Below, one piece after another: positions 35,588 through 45,957 of a DNA stretch of 64,000 bases. The stretch is taken from contig JAPVLO010000153.1 in assembly GCA_027257055.1 (NCBI GenBank), positions 3,100,001 to 3,164,000 on the forward strand, in the 5' to 3' direction. This DNA comes from Cephalopachus bancanus. Its lineage: Eukaryota > Chordata > Mammalia > Primates > Tarsiidae. Both the position numbers and the translations under genes were made by a program. The notes beneath the pieces were generated by a model. The model made no database searches. It was not told where the DNA came from and worked only from the letters and a program-made list of their open reading frames with translations. The first letter of the stretch is position 1. Every line of letters starts with the position of its first letter.

Positions 35588-35900
35588 TTGACTTTCATTC
35601 TTTATTAAGGAAGTACATGTATGTACATTGACTACTGACTATGTTCCAGATATTCTGCTAAGGGTGGGGGGTGTAGAAGTTGAAAAGATAGATATGATCT
35701 CTTTTGGATGGAATGTACATTATTGCAACTTTAATATAATTTTCATAATTCTAATCTTGCCAACAATACATACTTACTACTATTAACAATTGTAAAAAAG
35801 GCTGAGAAAGTCTCTAAAATTTGGCAATAGTTTAGCAGGTTGGCTTCCATCATTGAGACATACAAAATAAAATGTATTAATATTTGGTGGCTGCTTCCCA
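35588..35900. other. Unassigned stretch
   Basis: Nothing recognised. The minus-strand frame at 35743-36030 is discussed with the next entry. Confidence 0.45.
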
Positions 35901-35901
35901 T

Positions 35902-36015
35902 TCTTCTATCTTTTTTATATAGGGAAACACACTCTCTTCGAAGTCCTGAAAGAAGGAAAATTCTTCTTGGACATTTTCTGCATTCCTTTTGACAGCTGCA
36001 GATTCGGATGCTTTT
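35902..36015 (-). pseudogene. Possible protein-coding relic, family unknown
   Basis: One minus-strand frame (not the longest one here) reads about 38 residues with protein-like composition. It runs from an in-frame TAA at about 36015, through NVQEEFSFFQDFEE and YIKKIEEWEAA, to a TAA at about 35902. It is rich in Glu, Lys and aromatic residues, unlike the low-complexity translations around it, and may be the C-terminal end of a decayed retrocopy or of an exon. A pyrimidine-rich TTTTCCTTCTTTCAG precedes its GAC codon, so an exon edge is also possible. I recognise no family, and chance is a real alternative. Confidence 0.2.
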
Positions 36016-38119
36016 TAATCTTTTTTGCATAGGGGTAGAAAATTTTTGGTTCTAGTTAGTTTAGAAGAATCTAAATGCCTATAGGTCTTGGCCTGGTAAA
36101 TGCCAGCTGAGGAATGCAAGAGTAGGGATGTTGTGGCATCCTGTGTGGTCATGCAAGTGTGATGAATACTCAAACTCTCTTCATTCTGAAAATGTCACAG
36201 AGAACCAATTTATACATAAACTTTCTACTAATTAATTCAAAAACTGGAATTACTACTGATACAGTTGTTATCCTTTCGAGGAGTTAGGTAAATTTATCTC
36301 AATCTCTCAGAAAGAAAACTACAACAAGAGGAATTAACTGAGTTTACTATTTTAATCAAGTGTGAAAACCTCCTTATACTGAGAAAGTCTCTCCTCAGTA
36401 CTTTTGCCAAACATTTCTTTATTGAGCTCTGATGAACTCTTTCTGTACATCTTCTGTCAGGACAAAATAGTTATAGCTGCAAAAAAAAAATGTCTACCAA
36501 TGTCATAAACCTCCTTCTCTGCCAGCAAATTGAAACTAAACAATGAAGTTATCATTCCACAGGGACTGAAAGATGAACTTCAAGTAGAATTGTGTGGGCT
36601 GTGAATTATCTTCAGCAGTAAATTATTATGTGAATGGCTCATTAAAGTCCACTAAAATTGGAAAGGCTGAGGTTACTTCAATTCTGATCCAAATCTTGAG
36701 TATTCATAATAGTCCAGTGCTCTGTGGTAGCCTGAAGTGTACATTACGTGCCTTATGGAAAAAAGAAAACTCTTGTGGTTTGTCTGTTTCCCATTGCACT
36801 CTAGGGTGAGCTGAACAGCAGTTAAAAATCCCTGTCAAAAATAAATACTGAGAGTTCATCATCTCTGAAGACCTCCCCAAGAATAATGTTTCACTGCTCT
36901 TATTCATGATTATTTTAAACAAGGTATTAGAGCATTGAGAGATTCTTGTCCTTTGAGTCTACTCACTCCTGATAAGAGCTTTCTGTAAAGATGACATAAA
37001 GAGAGATATTTTAGTCTACTATATTTTAATATGTTGTATTTAAATTCACAGCCCACTTCTCACATAGGCCTCTAGTAGATGAAAATTATTGGCTCGTCTC
37101 TGATAACCTAGGATAAATGCATACGGGTAAGCCAAGGGCTACATTTGTTGGGTGGCAGGTAGTTAAGAAAGAACTGACTCAGTTAGTTGTGGGCAGTAAT
37201 CTGCATGCTAAATAATTTCCCCCAATTTTCCAAATATTGATTTATAACAAAGAACTATTCAGATAAACACCTGCAACTTTAGACCATCACCCAATTCTTT
37301 TTTTCTCATCCTTTCTTGGGTCCCTTCTCATGTCCCTCTAGTGTCCTTCTCTGTCAGAATCTGCCCTTTCCTTGGACATTACCTGCCTCTATCCAACCAC
37401 CCCAATAACTGTCTACTTGAAGTAGCATGTCTCTGTTTTCAAGTTATCCTTGTTAGTGATGTCTCGGTGTTTCCTATTTGGATTTCTTGCCTGTTTTAAC
37501 TCATTGCTTCTTCTTGTTCTCTTGTACTTAAGTATTGCTGATGTTCAAATGCTTGCCAATCTGAGGATCCTCCAGCTTCTAATCATTATGAGAATCTAGT
37601 TTCCTGACCTACCACTAAAATCAATTACCACAAGTTGTGTTGATGTGACCGTTAGTTGTATGAACTTGAACCAGGCTCATTTGATCTTTGTGGTCTCAAT
37701 CTTCACAAAATTTAAAAACTGGAAACTCAGTGGAGGCCTTTAATTTTGATTTAGACAATGGGGTCTAGTTGTTAACACCTGATGTACAAATTCACCATTC
37801 TGGGTCTTGATCACAGTGACTTTCAGATAAATGAATATGGATGAGAGAATAACTGAAATTTAAAAAACATTTTAAAAAAGAAAGCTGGTTTTAGAAAGTA
37901 CTTCTGAAATGGTATTTTTCAAAAGAAGAAAAAATATTCTAACAGATGACTCCATTTCAGCAAAATTTAAGTACTCCAAAAATATTTTGACATTACTTAT
38001 TTATAATTTATAGGACTTGAATCTGCCTAACCATTTATCTCACACAGTATCAGATTCCAAAAAAATACAAATCATTGATATTTTCTGATCCTTTAATGTA
38101 TGTCGTGTTCTTTAAAATA
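36016..38119. other. Unassigned stretch
   Basis: About 2.1 kb without a named element. 37290-37600 is pyrimidine-rich. The frames at 36594-36922 overlap on both strands and show no domain. Confidence 0.45.
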
Positions 38120-38300
38120 TGTTTTATATATTAACTCATATATTTATCAAATTTTATAATTTGGAAATTGTTATTACTTTTATTTTAGATGAGCTGACTG
38201 AGGAAGGGAGGTTAAGTAAATTGCTCAAGATTATACCATTAAGATAAAAGAGCCAGAATTTATACAAAGCATTTGCTTCAGAGTCTGTATTTGTAAATAC
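38120..38300 (-). repeat. MIR fragment
   Basis: TTAACTCATATATTTATCAAA, TTATTACTTTTATTTTAGATGAG, CTGACTGAGGAAGGGAGG, TAAGTAAATTGCTCAAGATT and GAGCCAGAATTTATACAAAGC follow the reversed MIR order. Confidence 0.75.
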
Positions 38301-38937
38301 AGACCTTCATGCCCTTCATGACTAATTTAAAGAAAGGAGTTTAATTAATTAAGGTGAATCTCTTGAAAAAGCAAATGAAGTTTATGTGTATAGCACACAA
38401 CAAAACTTCTAACAACCTCTCCTGCAATTTTACTCTAAAAGTGACGCACAGATTAAAAGCTACTTATAAGTCTATTCATTCTTCTTTTTTCTTTTTCTTT
38501 TTCTCTCCATCTGCCCATAAACACAATCTGAAAGACTTTTCCATACCCCACCCTACCTGTCCATTTCTCGCCTATATACATTTCATTTTTCCTCAGTGAC
38601 TATATGTCCTTCTTTAGTGAGTTGGTTTAATTCCTCTAGCTTGTCCAGTAAAATGTCTCTTCATGTTACTAAACAACATAAAAAGAGTACAAGAAAGAGC
38701 TTTCAGAGACTGTGTTTATTCTTTTGGGAATCAGATTAATTCATCTGGCTGATCTAACACAGCATCTCTGCATGTTACTAAACACAGGACAACATGAAGA
38801 GAGTCCAAGAAAGACCTTAGGGAATTCTTCTCAAAGGAGGGGTTGCCAAAGCATATTACCTTAATACTTCTTGTCCCTGTATACCTCTACAGAACTTCAG
38901 ATGTAGCTTGTCTCTGAGGAATTCACTTGTCAGTCGC
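38301..38937. other. Unassigned stretch with a short local duplication
   Basis: Two related blocks (CTTCATGTTACTAAACAACAT at about 38660 and TGCATGTTACTAAACACAGG at about 38771) are each followed by AAGAG(A/T)...CAAGAAAGA, about 110 bp apart. They look like a degenerate direct repeat. Nothing else recognised. Confidence 0.5.
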
Positions 38938-39168
38938 TTGAACTTTTTTTTTTTTTTTGAGTTGGAGTCTCACTCTGTCACCCAGACTGGAGTGCAGTGG
39001 CCGCTCCCGGCCACCGCAGCCTCGACCTGCTGGGCTCCGGCGATCCTTCCGCCTCTGCCTTCCAAGTAGCTGGAACTATAGGTGCGCGCTACCGCGCACG
39101 GCTGATTTTTTGATTTATTGTAGAGATAAGGTCTCGTTGCCCAGGTGGGTCTCGAAGTTTGAACTTTT
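38938..39168 (-). repeat. 5'-truncated Alu with TSD
   Basis: The insertion is 38948-39158: the complete right arm (GGCCGCTCCCGGCC), the linker TGATTTTTTGATTTATTGTAG and the start of the left arm, which stops at GTGGGTCTCGAAG. The flanking duplication is TTGAACTTTT at 38938-38947 and 39159-39168. It is a derived-subfamily Alu truncated about 60 bases into the left arm. Confidence 0.95.
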
Positions 39169-39368
39169 ATGGATTCCTCCACAACAAGATTTCAGTCTCC
39201 AGGTTAACTTCCAGCTCTAAATTTCTCTGGATGATAAAAATGAAGAAATATTAGGGGCCAGATATTTGGGCCTGTGTCACATAGGTAGTTGAGTCAAGAG
39301 GCCCAAACAAGAAGTAGAACATTCTGGCTATTACCTAGGCATTTTGCTTTTCTGAAAGCTCACAGTAG

Positions 39369-39421
39369 CATTTCAAAATATAATTTTGAAATGTAAATTT
39401 TAAAAATTTAAATTTACATTT
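39369..39421. repeat. Two overlapping perfect AT-rich palindromes
   Basis: CATTTCAAAAT (39369-39379) and ATTTTGAAATG (39383-39393) are exact reverse complements with a 3-base loop. AAATGTAAATTT (39389-39400) and AAATTTACATTT (39410-39421) are also exact reverse complements, with a 9-base loop. The shared bases AAATG make the two hairpins mutually exclusive. Confidence 0.85.
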
Positions 39422-39635
39422 TAAAAATGTAAGTTATGTTTGATAGCAACAATTTTTGGTTTTTGCTTGAACAACTCACAAAATGAACTGAACTTCTCAC
39501 TCTTTTCCTGGATGCTTAAGGGATATGGAGACACACTCTAAGTGAGAAGAGAGGGCCTGAAACAACTAGTTTGTCTTAATAGAAAAGGAAAATTAATTGG
39601 ATTTACAAAAGAGGTGATCTGGAAATTTTATTCAA

Positions 39636-39845
39636 ATTTTTTTTTTAACCTGTCCTCACACCTCAGTCTCTCAAGTAGCTCCAACTACAAGCAGGAACCA
39701 CTATGTCTAGCTAATTTTTAAATTTTTTTGTAGAGATGGAGTCTCACTATGTTATCCAGGCTGGTCTCAAACTCCTGGGCTCAAGCAATTCTGCCACCTT
39801 GGTCTTCCAAAGAACTGGAATTACAGATAAGAGCCAAAATTCTGG
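39636..39845 (-). repeat. Partial old Alu
   Basis: CACCTCAGTCTCTCAAGTAGC, CTAGCTAATTTTTAAATTTTTTTG, AGAGATGGAGTCTCACTATG, CTCAAACTCCTGGGCTCAAGC and GGAATTACAGATAAGAGCC are a left arm plus part of the right arm in reverse. The right-arm 3' end is missing. It is AluJ-like and diverged. Confidence 0.85.
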
Positions 39846-40733
39846 CTCTACTCTAAATTTTAGAGCTATAAAGCTTCTCTATTTTAGAAATGTTACCTTG
39901 AAATTTGACTTTTAGTACAGTGACAAAACTCTTGTAAACATGGTTTGGGGTTATATTTTAAGTGGCAAATTAGCAAAAAACTTAGAAAACTGAGATTCAA
40001 TTTATAATCTCAAATTTAAGTAGTTAGGAGCTCATTTTACTCTCTGAAATTTTTAGGGAACAGATTAATCAGTACCTGTACATATATGAGTGTGTGAGTG
40101 CATGTTTGCTGACAGAAGGATGAGGAACAAGTCAAACTGACTCATCATTAGTGCCAGACGTTTTCACTTTTGCCTGAGACAAGAATGAATCTCATGCCTG
40201 AAGCATTTGGACACGCTGCTGATTAATCACCATATGACAAAATTCAGATATTCGTTCTCCATTATAAATATGTAAAACAAAACTTTATTTTCTAGGTGTG
40301 AAACTTGCAGGGTTTTTTTTTTTTTTTCATACTGAATTTCCAGAGACTATTAGGAGTTGAATTGCTGGGAATAAGCTATTGAAGATTCAAGAAAATGTTC
40401 CAGCTCAATGGAACTAAAGCACAATTGGGAGATTAGAAAACTATATATGAAAAGTCAGATATCAATAGAATAATCCAATTCATTGATATTTTGAAGTTCC
40501 TGGAACTTTTTTTAATCTGGGGAGATAAAGTCGCTGGTTTACTTAGAATAAACAAGAAAAGAGATAGCCTAATTAGATGCCAATGATGAAGTACTTTAAA
40601 GAAACATATTTTGTTTCTTGGACACCTTCTTAGATTTTCATTCCAAACCTAGTTGTTCTTAGTTTACCTACAATCTTAATAAATTTTATTGTATTGTATT
40701 TCAGGCTTTAGCAGGTTAAAAACAACGGATTAA
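39846..40733. other. Unassigned stretch
   Basis: A T-run lies at 40313-40327. 40060-40250 has balanced composition but no assignable element. No gene seen. Confidence 0.45.
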
Positions 40734-41054
40734 AAAGTACCAGGGGAAGCCGGGCTTGGTGGCTCAGCCTGCAATCCTGCGCCTTTGGGAGGCTGAGGTG
40801 AGTGGATTGCCTGAGGCTGCGGGTTCGAGACCCACCTGGGCAGTGAGACCTCATCTCTACAGTAAATCAAAAATTCAGCCGGGCGTGGTAACACATGCCT
40901 GTAATTCCAGCTACTTGGAAGGCTGAGGTGGAAGGATCGCCGGAGCCCAGCAGGTCAAGGCTGCGGTGGCCAGGAGCAGCCACTGCACTCCAGTCTGGGT
41001 GACAGAGTGAGACTCCAACTCAAAAAAAAAAAAAAAAAAGAAAGTACCAGGGGA
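40734..41054 (+). repeat. Young Alu dimer with perfect 14-bp TSD
   Basis: The insertion is 40748-41040: GCCGGGCTTGGTGGCTCAGCC, the linker AGTAAATCAAAAATTCAG, a right arm with CTGCGGTGGCCAGGAGCAGCC, and the tail CTCCAACTC plus an A-run. The duplication AAAGTACCAGGGGA is identical at 40734-40747 and 41041-41054. The duplicated bases are the start of the L1 3' UTR G-rich tract, so the Alu landed at the 5' edge of that L1 piece. Confidence 0.97.
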
Positions 41055-41200
41055 GGGGGAGTGAGACTGGCAGTTGAGAGAAACTGCCAGGGAAGGGAGG
41101 GGCACACCTCATCAACAAGGGTACCTGCATAATGAACATTTGTATACCTAACCCTGAATTGTACCCCACATCTTTTGAAAAAAGAGTAAAAAAAAAGTAG
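41044..41200 (+). mobile_element. L1 3' UTR fragment (second 3' UTR type)
   Basis: GGCAGTTGAGAGAAACTGCC, GAGGGGCACACCTCATCAAC, AAGGGTACCTGCATAATG, AACATTTGTATACCTAACCC, TGAATTGTACCCCACATC and an A-rich end. The CACACCTCATCAAC...CATAATGAACATTTG version differs from the fragments at 1.1, 23.7 and 55.3 kb but matches 55.9 kb. Confidence 0.85.
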
Positions 41201-42489
41201 GTAGCCACCTACATGCAAAATCATTAAGAACATCAGGAAATAAAAGCAGGCTATGTAACAATCAGACAATAAGTAGAATAATTGAAGAATTAGATGTTCA
41301 CAAGATCACATTTAAAATACTCCTTCTATAGGCCATGTAGAATCAATGTTTCAATTGCATCTTTACTAATCTCAAAGCCTGCATTCTCCAAAATGGCTTT
41401 TCTACAAATTCCATTTAAGGCAAAAATACAAGAATCATCACAAGGCACTAAGTAAGACTCAAATCTGCAGCAGTCATAATATTCTTGTTGGAGCCAAAAC
41501 CATCTCTAGCACATTGTGTATCTGGGATGCAAACTTAAAATAGAGCAAAATTTTTCCGAGTTTCACAATGGCACCTTTAGCTAAACTTCTCCAGAAATGC
41601 CATTAGAAAACAAACCAAAGATAGGAAGGTCTAGGATGAAGTCCTTAATTGGGTGATATCAGACTAAGCAAATGTATACGTTCCTTATAAGTCTTCTTGG
41701 TGGGCGAGGGGGACATCATCTATTAGAACTGTGAAGGTCAGAGCAGATTTAAGGAGATGATCTTTAAACTTCAGTTGCTTCCAGAATCACATCTTTATCC
41801 TACTCATTTTCTTATGGAAAATAGTTATTTCAGTGAACTCTTGCAATTCGTACCCTTGCTTGAGATGTCAAAGGTGATTTATTCTTCTGTAACAGAGAAA
41901 GCCAGAGAAATCTAAGCAATCGTGGCTCTTTGGCCAGACTACCTGCTGCTCTTCAGGGAAACTCATGAACAATCATTTCCAGCATCGCCTCGCTAAAGCT
42001 TCTGGTATTCCTTTCTCCCAGAGGACTCTGGGGCCTTGGCAGCTGGACAGTTGTATGATTCTGTCTCAACCATCTCAATTAACAGCTTTTATCAGAGGAT
42101 CACTTCAGCTTTATTTGGAAGCATTGATGGCACACCATCCTTTTAAAGACATATCTCTAAGAGACATTATGTCTTCAGTTACTTGAGAAATACAGTGAGG
42201 CAATAGGTCTTTCCTTTGTCACACCAGGCAAATTGAACTCCATCTCTCTTTTGAAGGGAAGTTTAGCAGTTAGAGAAGGACTGCACATTCATGCACTATT
42301 TGGTACTTTTGATGGCTATTATAAAACATTATGGTTTCAAGTTAATTTTTTGTGTCACGGACTTAATTTTGTTAATGTATTGTTATTTGTCTGACTATTA
42401 ATAAAGTGTTCTATTTTCCCAGTCTGCTTGAGCAATTCACTGATTAAAAAAAAAATTTAAAGGGTTCATGATAAAAATTTTAAAGAGTG
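41201..42489. other. Unassigned stretch ending in AATAAA and an A-run
   Basis: The end at 42403-42456 reads TTAATAAAGTGTTC, then about 35 bases, then a ten-A run. That is compatible with a processed transcript end. The frame at 41965-42186 (73 codons) has no recognised family. I cannot decide between an old retrocopy, an LTR remnant and chance. Confidence 0.35.
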
Positions 42490-42789
42490 ACTGGGCTCAG
42501 CGACTCAGCCTGTAATCCTAGCACTTTGGGAGACCAAGGCAAATGGATTACCTGAGCCCGCGGAGTCAAGACCAGCCTGAGCAAATTGGCGAGACATCAT
42601 CTCTACAATAAATCAAAAATTAGCTGGACATGGTAGCATGCTCCTGGGGTTCCAGCTACTTGGAAGGCTGAGACAGAAGGATCGCTGGAGTCTGGCAGGT
42701 TGATGACCGTGAGTGTGGGTGGGTGACCGTGAGTGTGCCACTGCACGGCAGCTGGGCAACAGAGTAAGACTCCAACTCAAAAAAAAAAG
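42490..42789 (+). repeat. Alu dimer with an internal duplication
   Basis: CTGGGCTCAGCGACTCAGCC start, linker AATAAATCAAAAATTAG, right arm ending in the usual AGTAAGACTCCAACTC and A-run. In the right arm, GGTTGATGACCGTGAGTGTG is followed by GGTGGGTGACCGTGAGTGTG, a duplication of about 20 bases at 42701-42738. It replaces the hairpin region of the other copies. Confidence 0.94.
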
Positions 42790-43344
42790 AAAAGGCAAGA
42801 GAAAAATATTGAATTAGCTTTCATAAAAATGTGGAAGAACTTTAATAAACCTCCCAGAAGTTTTTCATTTAGGTTTAACATGGATTTACAATAATGCTTA
42901 TGCTTTTTCTTTGTATTTTTCCTATAATCATAGATCTAAAATTGCTTTCACATGAGAAACCTATCAATTGCTAGTTCTCAAATTATTTTCATGTTATTCC
43001 CATTTATTTGCTTTTTATTTGGTAATGTGGTATAAAAGTTTAATAACTTTAGTTAGTTCACATTCACATCAGTGATAATTAAAATAGTATAATTGATATT
43101 TTAATGGAAAATGATGTTTCCCTTTATATTTTCTCAAGAGAAAATATTCTGTATTTCTAACTTTTATAGTAGTATATTTAGTATGACAAGTTTATTTTCT
43201 AGGATTACACAGTTCTACTTGCATAATAAAAGTCAGTTGACAGATGAAATTTATTTAACAGAAATAAAATTTATGGGAAGTACATAACAAGAAATATGCC
43301 TGTGATGTTGAATATATTTTTTTATTTAGTTATTATGTCAGTTG
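42790..43344. other. Unassigned AT-rich stretch
   Basis: Nothing recognised. Confidence 0.45.
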
Positions 43345-43705
43345 TCTTAATTAGTTTATTGTTTCATAGGGTCACATAAATGTTTGTTGGACACATTCAA
43401 GATATTTAAACTCTTTTTGCTTGAACAACAGAAATTTATTTCTCATAGTTCTAGGTACTGGAAATCTGAGATCAAATTAACCAACATGGTTATTTTCTTG
43501 TATTTTATCATAGCAGATAGCAGAGAGGGACAAAAAGCAAACTCTTCCTGTCTTTTTATAAGGGCATTAATCCTATTCATGAGGTCTCCACCCCATCACC
43601 TAATTACCTTCCAAAGATTTGACCTCCTAATGCCATTACCTTAAGGATTAGGATTTTAACACATGGATTTTGGGAAGAATACAAACATTGTCCATAGTAT
43701 CTATG
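43345..43705 (-). repeat. ERVL/MaLR-type solo LTR fragment
   Basis: TTGAACAACAGAAATTTATTTC, TCATAGTTCTAGGTACTGG, TATAAGGGCATTAATCCTATTC, ATGAGGTCTCCACCCC, ACCTCCTAATGCCATTACC, TTAACACATGGATTTTGGG and AAACATTGTCCATAG are the reversed order of the element found in sense at 52.0 kb. The 5' part is disturbed. Confidence 0.65.
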
Positions 43706-44090
43706 AAGGCTGAGAAATATCTTTGATTCATCTGGAATCCAATACCAAGTATAGTTTTGATAGAATTATGAGCCTGGTAAAATAGCCATGTTTTCAATGG
43801 ATAGAATTGCCAAGATAATTTTTCAGTGAATATATTTATTTATTCATTCCTTCACACAGAGTTCTTGAATACTTACCATATGCCAAATGTTATATTTTAT
43901 AAGAAAAAGATCAACATAGACACATACAATATGTAATAAGCTGTTTAGAATTTTGAAAATAATAACAATAATAAAATGATGAGCTGTTTTCCAAGTCACT
44001 CTATCATTCTAGCATAATTCTGATTCTAAAATAGAACAAGGATAGCATAAACAAAAAGAAGCCATAAACCCACCTCACTCATAAATAAAC
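43706..44090. other. Mostly unassigned; possible MIR remnant
   Basis: TTCTTGAATACTTACCATATGCC at about 43860-43890 may be a MIR 3' end in reverse. Nothing else seen. Confidence 0.4.
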
Positions 44091-44243
44091 AAAAGTTATA
44101 AATCTGTAGTTCTAGCTACTTGAAAGGCTGAGGTGAAAGAATCACCTGAATCCAGCAGGTCAAGGCGGTGGTAACTGTGAGCCTGTCACTGCACTGCATC
44201 CTGGGCAATAGAGTGAGAGTTCAACCAAAAAAAAGTTATAAAT
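44091..44243 (+). repeat. Free Alu right arm with perfect 13-bp TSD
   Basis: The insertion is 44104-44230. It begins CTGTAGTTCTAGCTACTTG, a few bases into the right arm, and ends GAGTGAGAGTTCAACC plus As. The duplication AAAAGTTATAAAT is identical at 44091-44103 and 44231-44243. Its sequence is more diverged than the copy at 34.9 kb, so right-arm insertions happened more than once. Confidence 0.92.
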
Positions 44244-44554
44244 GATAAACAGGCAAAAATCACTAAGCATTCATATATTGAATAAAAAATGTATCAAAGA
44301 CGAGGAGAGTCTGTTGCAAAAATACAAGAATGGTTCAACATTAGAAATATCTATCACAGCAGCTTATGACATTATGGCATTAAAGAAGAAAAAAACGCAT
44401 TAATATAAAAGTCTAAGTAGATTAAAGATACATTTATTTTTAAATCTATAAATGAATTAGGAGAAAAAAAAGAGAGTATGCTTTAAAATGTTGATTGGAA
44501 ATGGCCTTCCTTTTAATTATCCTATTTCCAGAAGATATAAAGTAGAAGATACAT
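44244..44554. other. Unassigned AT-rich stretch
   Basis: ACAAGAATGGTTCAACATTAG at about 44325 resembles L1 ORF2 coding DNA, but the match is too short and broken to call. Confidence 0.4.
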
Positions 44555-44838
44555 GTACTGTTGGCCAGCTGTATCTACGGTTTCTGCATCTGCAGATTCA
44601 ACTAATCATGAATTGAAAATACTAAGAAAACAAATAAATATGTAATAAAAAAACAAATAAAAATATAACAATGATTTATATAACATTTACATTGTATTAG
44701 GTATTATAATTAATCTAGAGATGATTTAAAGTATACAAGAAGATTGCATAGATTATATGCAAATACTACTCATTTTATATGAAGAACTTGCGCATCCACA
44801 AATTTTAGTATATTAGGGGGTTCCTGGAACCAATACTC
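44555..44838 (+). mobile_element. Tigger-type MITE (Tigger7-like)
   Basis: TACTGTTGGCCAGCTGTATC, GGTTTCTGCATCTGCAGATTC, ATTGTATTAGGTATTATAATTA, TCTAGAGATGATTTAAAGTATAC, ATTATATGCAAATACTAC, GCGCATCCACAAATTTTAG and GGGGGTTCCTGGAACCAATA follow a common mammalian Tigger MITE in order. The name is from memory. The GCSH retropseudogene begins at its right edge. Confidence 0.7.
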
Positions 44839-44843
44839 ATTGA

Positions 44844-45365
44844 ATGGAGCAACAGAGTGGCCTGTAACCTGCATGCAGACTGCACACCTTCTTTTCGAGT
44901 TAGACTCTGCTTTACAAGGCACTGGCAACTGAGGACAAGCATTGTCTGGGCCTGCACAAGGGATCTACTTTGCTCTTGATATGTAAAATCACAGAGAAAT
45001 CTGAATAGATGACAAAAGAAAATTGTATTGGAACAGTGGGAATCAGCAACATTGCCCAGGAAACCTTGGGAGATGTTGGTTATTATAGTCTGCTTGAAGT
45101 TGGGACAACATTTAACAAACAAGATGAGTTTGGTGCTTTGAAAAGTATGAAAGCTGCTAGTAATTTCTGTTCTCTATCTGGAGAAATAATTGAAATTAAT
45201 TGTATTTTTGCAGAAAAACTAGGACTTGTCAACAAATTTTATGAAAGTGGTTGGCTAATCAGGACGACACTGAGTAAACCTTCAGAACTAGATAGACTAA
45301 TAAGTAAAAAAGAGTATGAAGAATCTATCAAAGAGAGAAAATGGAATGAAAATAAACTGATATGA
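44844..45365 (+). pseudogene. GCSH: GCSH retropseudogene (glycine cleavage H protein)
   Basis: GCSH is the lipoyl-carrying mitochondrial H protein of the glycine cleavage complex. Here an intronless copy runs from a decayed start at 44844 through the presequence region, which is heavily mutated and has stops, to a clean 118-codon frame at 45009-45365. Seen in that frame are [52 protein letters not shown] and TLSKPSELD. These match the mature H protein in order. The lipoyl lysine lies in KSMKAAS at residue 48 and is kept, but the preceding Glu is Lys. The family's conserved Trp codon just before residue 1 is TAG (45006-45008). The ancestral TGA stop reads AGA (45336-45338), so the frame runs on for nine codons. 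There are in-frame codon losses but no frameshift. I judge it non-functional, with no mitochondrial presequence. Confidence 0.9.
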
Positions 45366-45957
45366 AATAAGTTAATCCAGCATAGTTGTATTAGATTGGT
45401 GGTGGATGGAAGACCTTAAAAGCAATTTTTAGCAATACTGATGGGGGAAAAAAACTACTGTCAACATTGTCAATGAAAGAAAAAATTTTTAACTTTCTAA
45501 TGATTGCAGATAACCACAACACATATATTTTTACAATACCCTACAATTATCAGACTAGGCTCTATTATTCACAATCCATAAAATTATTCATGGTAAAAAC
45601 TAGGTATAAAAATTATGTGATTTAAGGATACATTTGTTATCTTTAGTCTTCTATAATATGGTAACTTGCTTACATCCAGCCCTGGATTTGGGTCAAAGTG
45701 CTTAATGCTCTTTTTATGGGAAATAACTGGGAGTGGATACATTTCTATTACTTGTGCAGTGTCATATAAAAAGTAATACAATCTTAATTTTACAAAATAT
45801 TGCATTTGTTGGTGCTATTTTTATATAGTGAAGCAACAACTTTCAGCAAATAAAAAACAAATTAGTAAACATTTATCTCCATCAAAACAACAACTTCGTT
45901 TGTACAGAGAAAGATACCATATGTGAAGTTAAAATATAAATGATAAACATCATTTTT
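45366..45957. other. Unassigned; first part may be retrocopy 3' UTR
   Basis: 45366-45486 may be the decayed 3' UTR of the GCSH retrocopy, ending at GAAAGAAAAAATTTTT. The rest is AT-rich with nothing recognised. Confidence 0.4.

Noticed and set aside
45009..45365. Functional small GCSH-like gene
   Set aside because: The mitochondrial presequence is destroyed, the conserved Trp is a stop, the ancestral stop is lost and no promoter is visible. Retropseudogene is the simpler reading.
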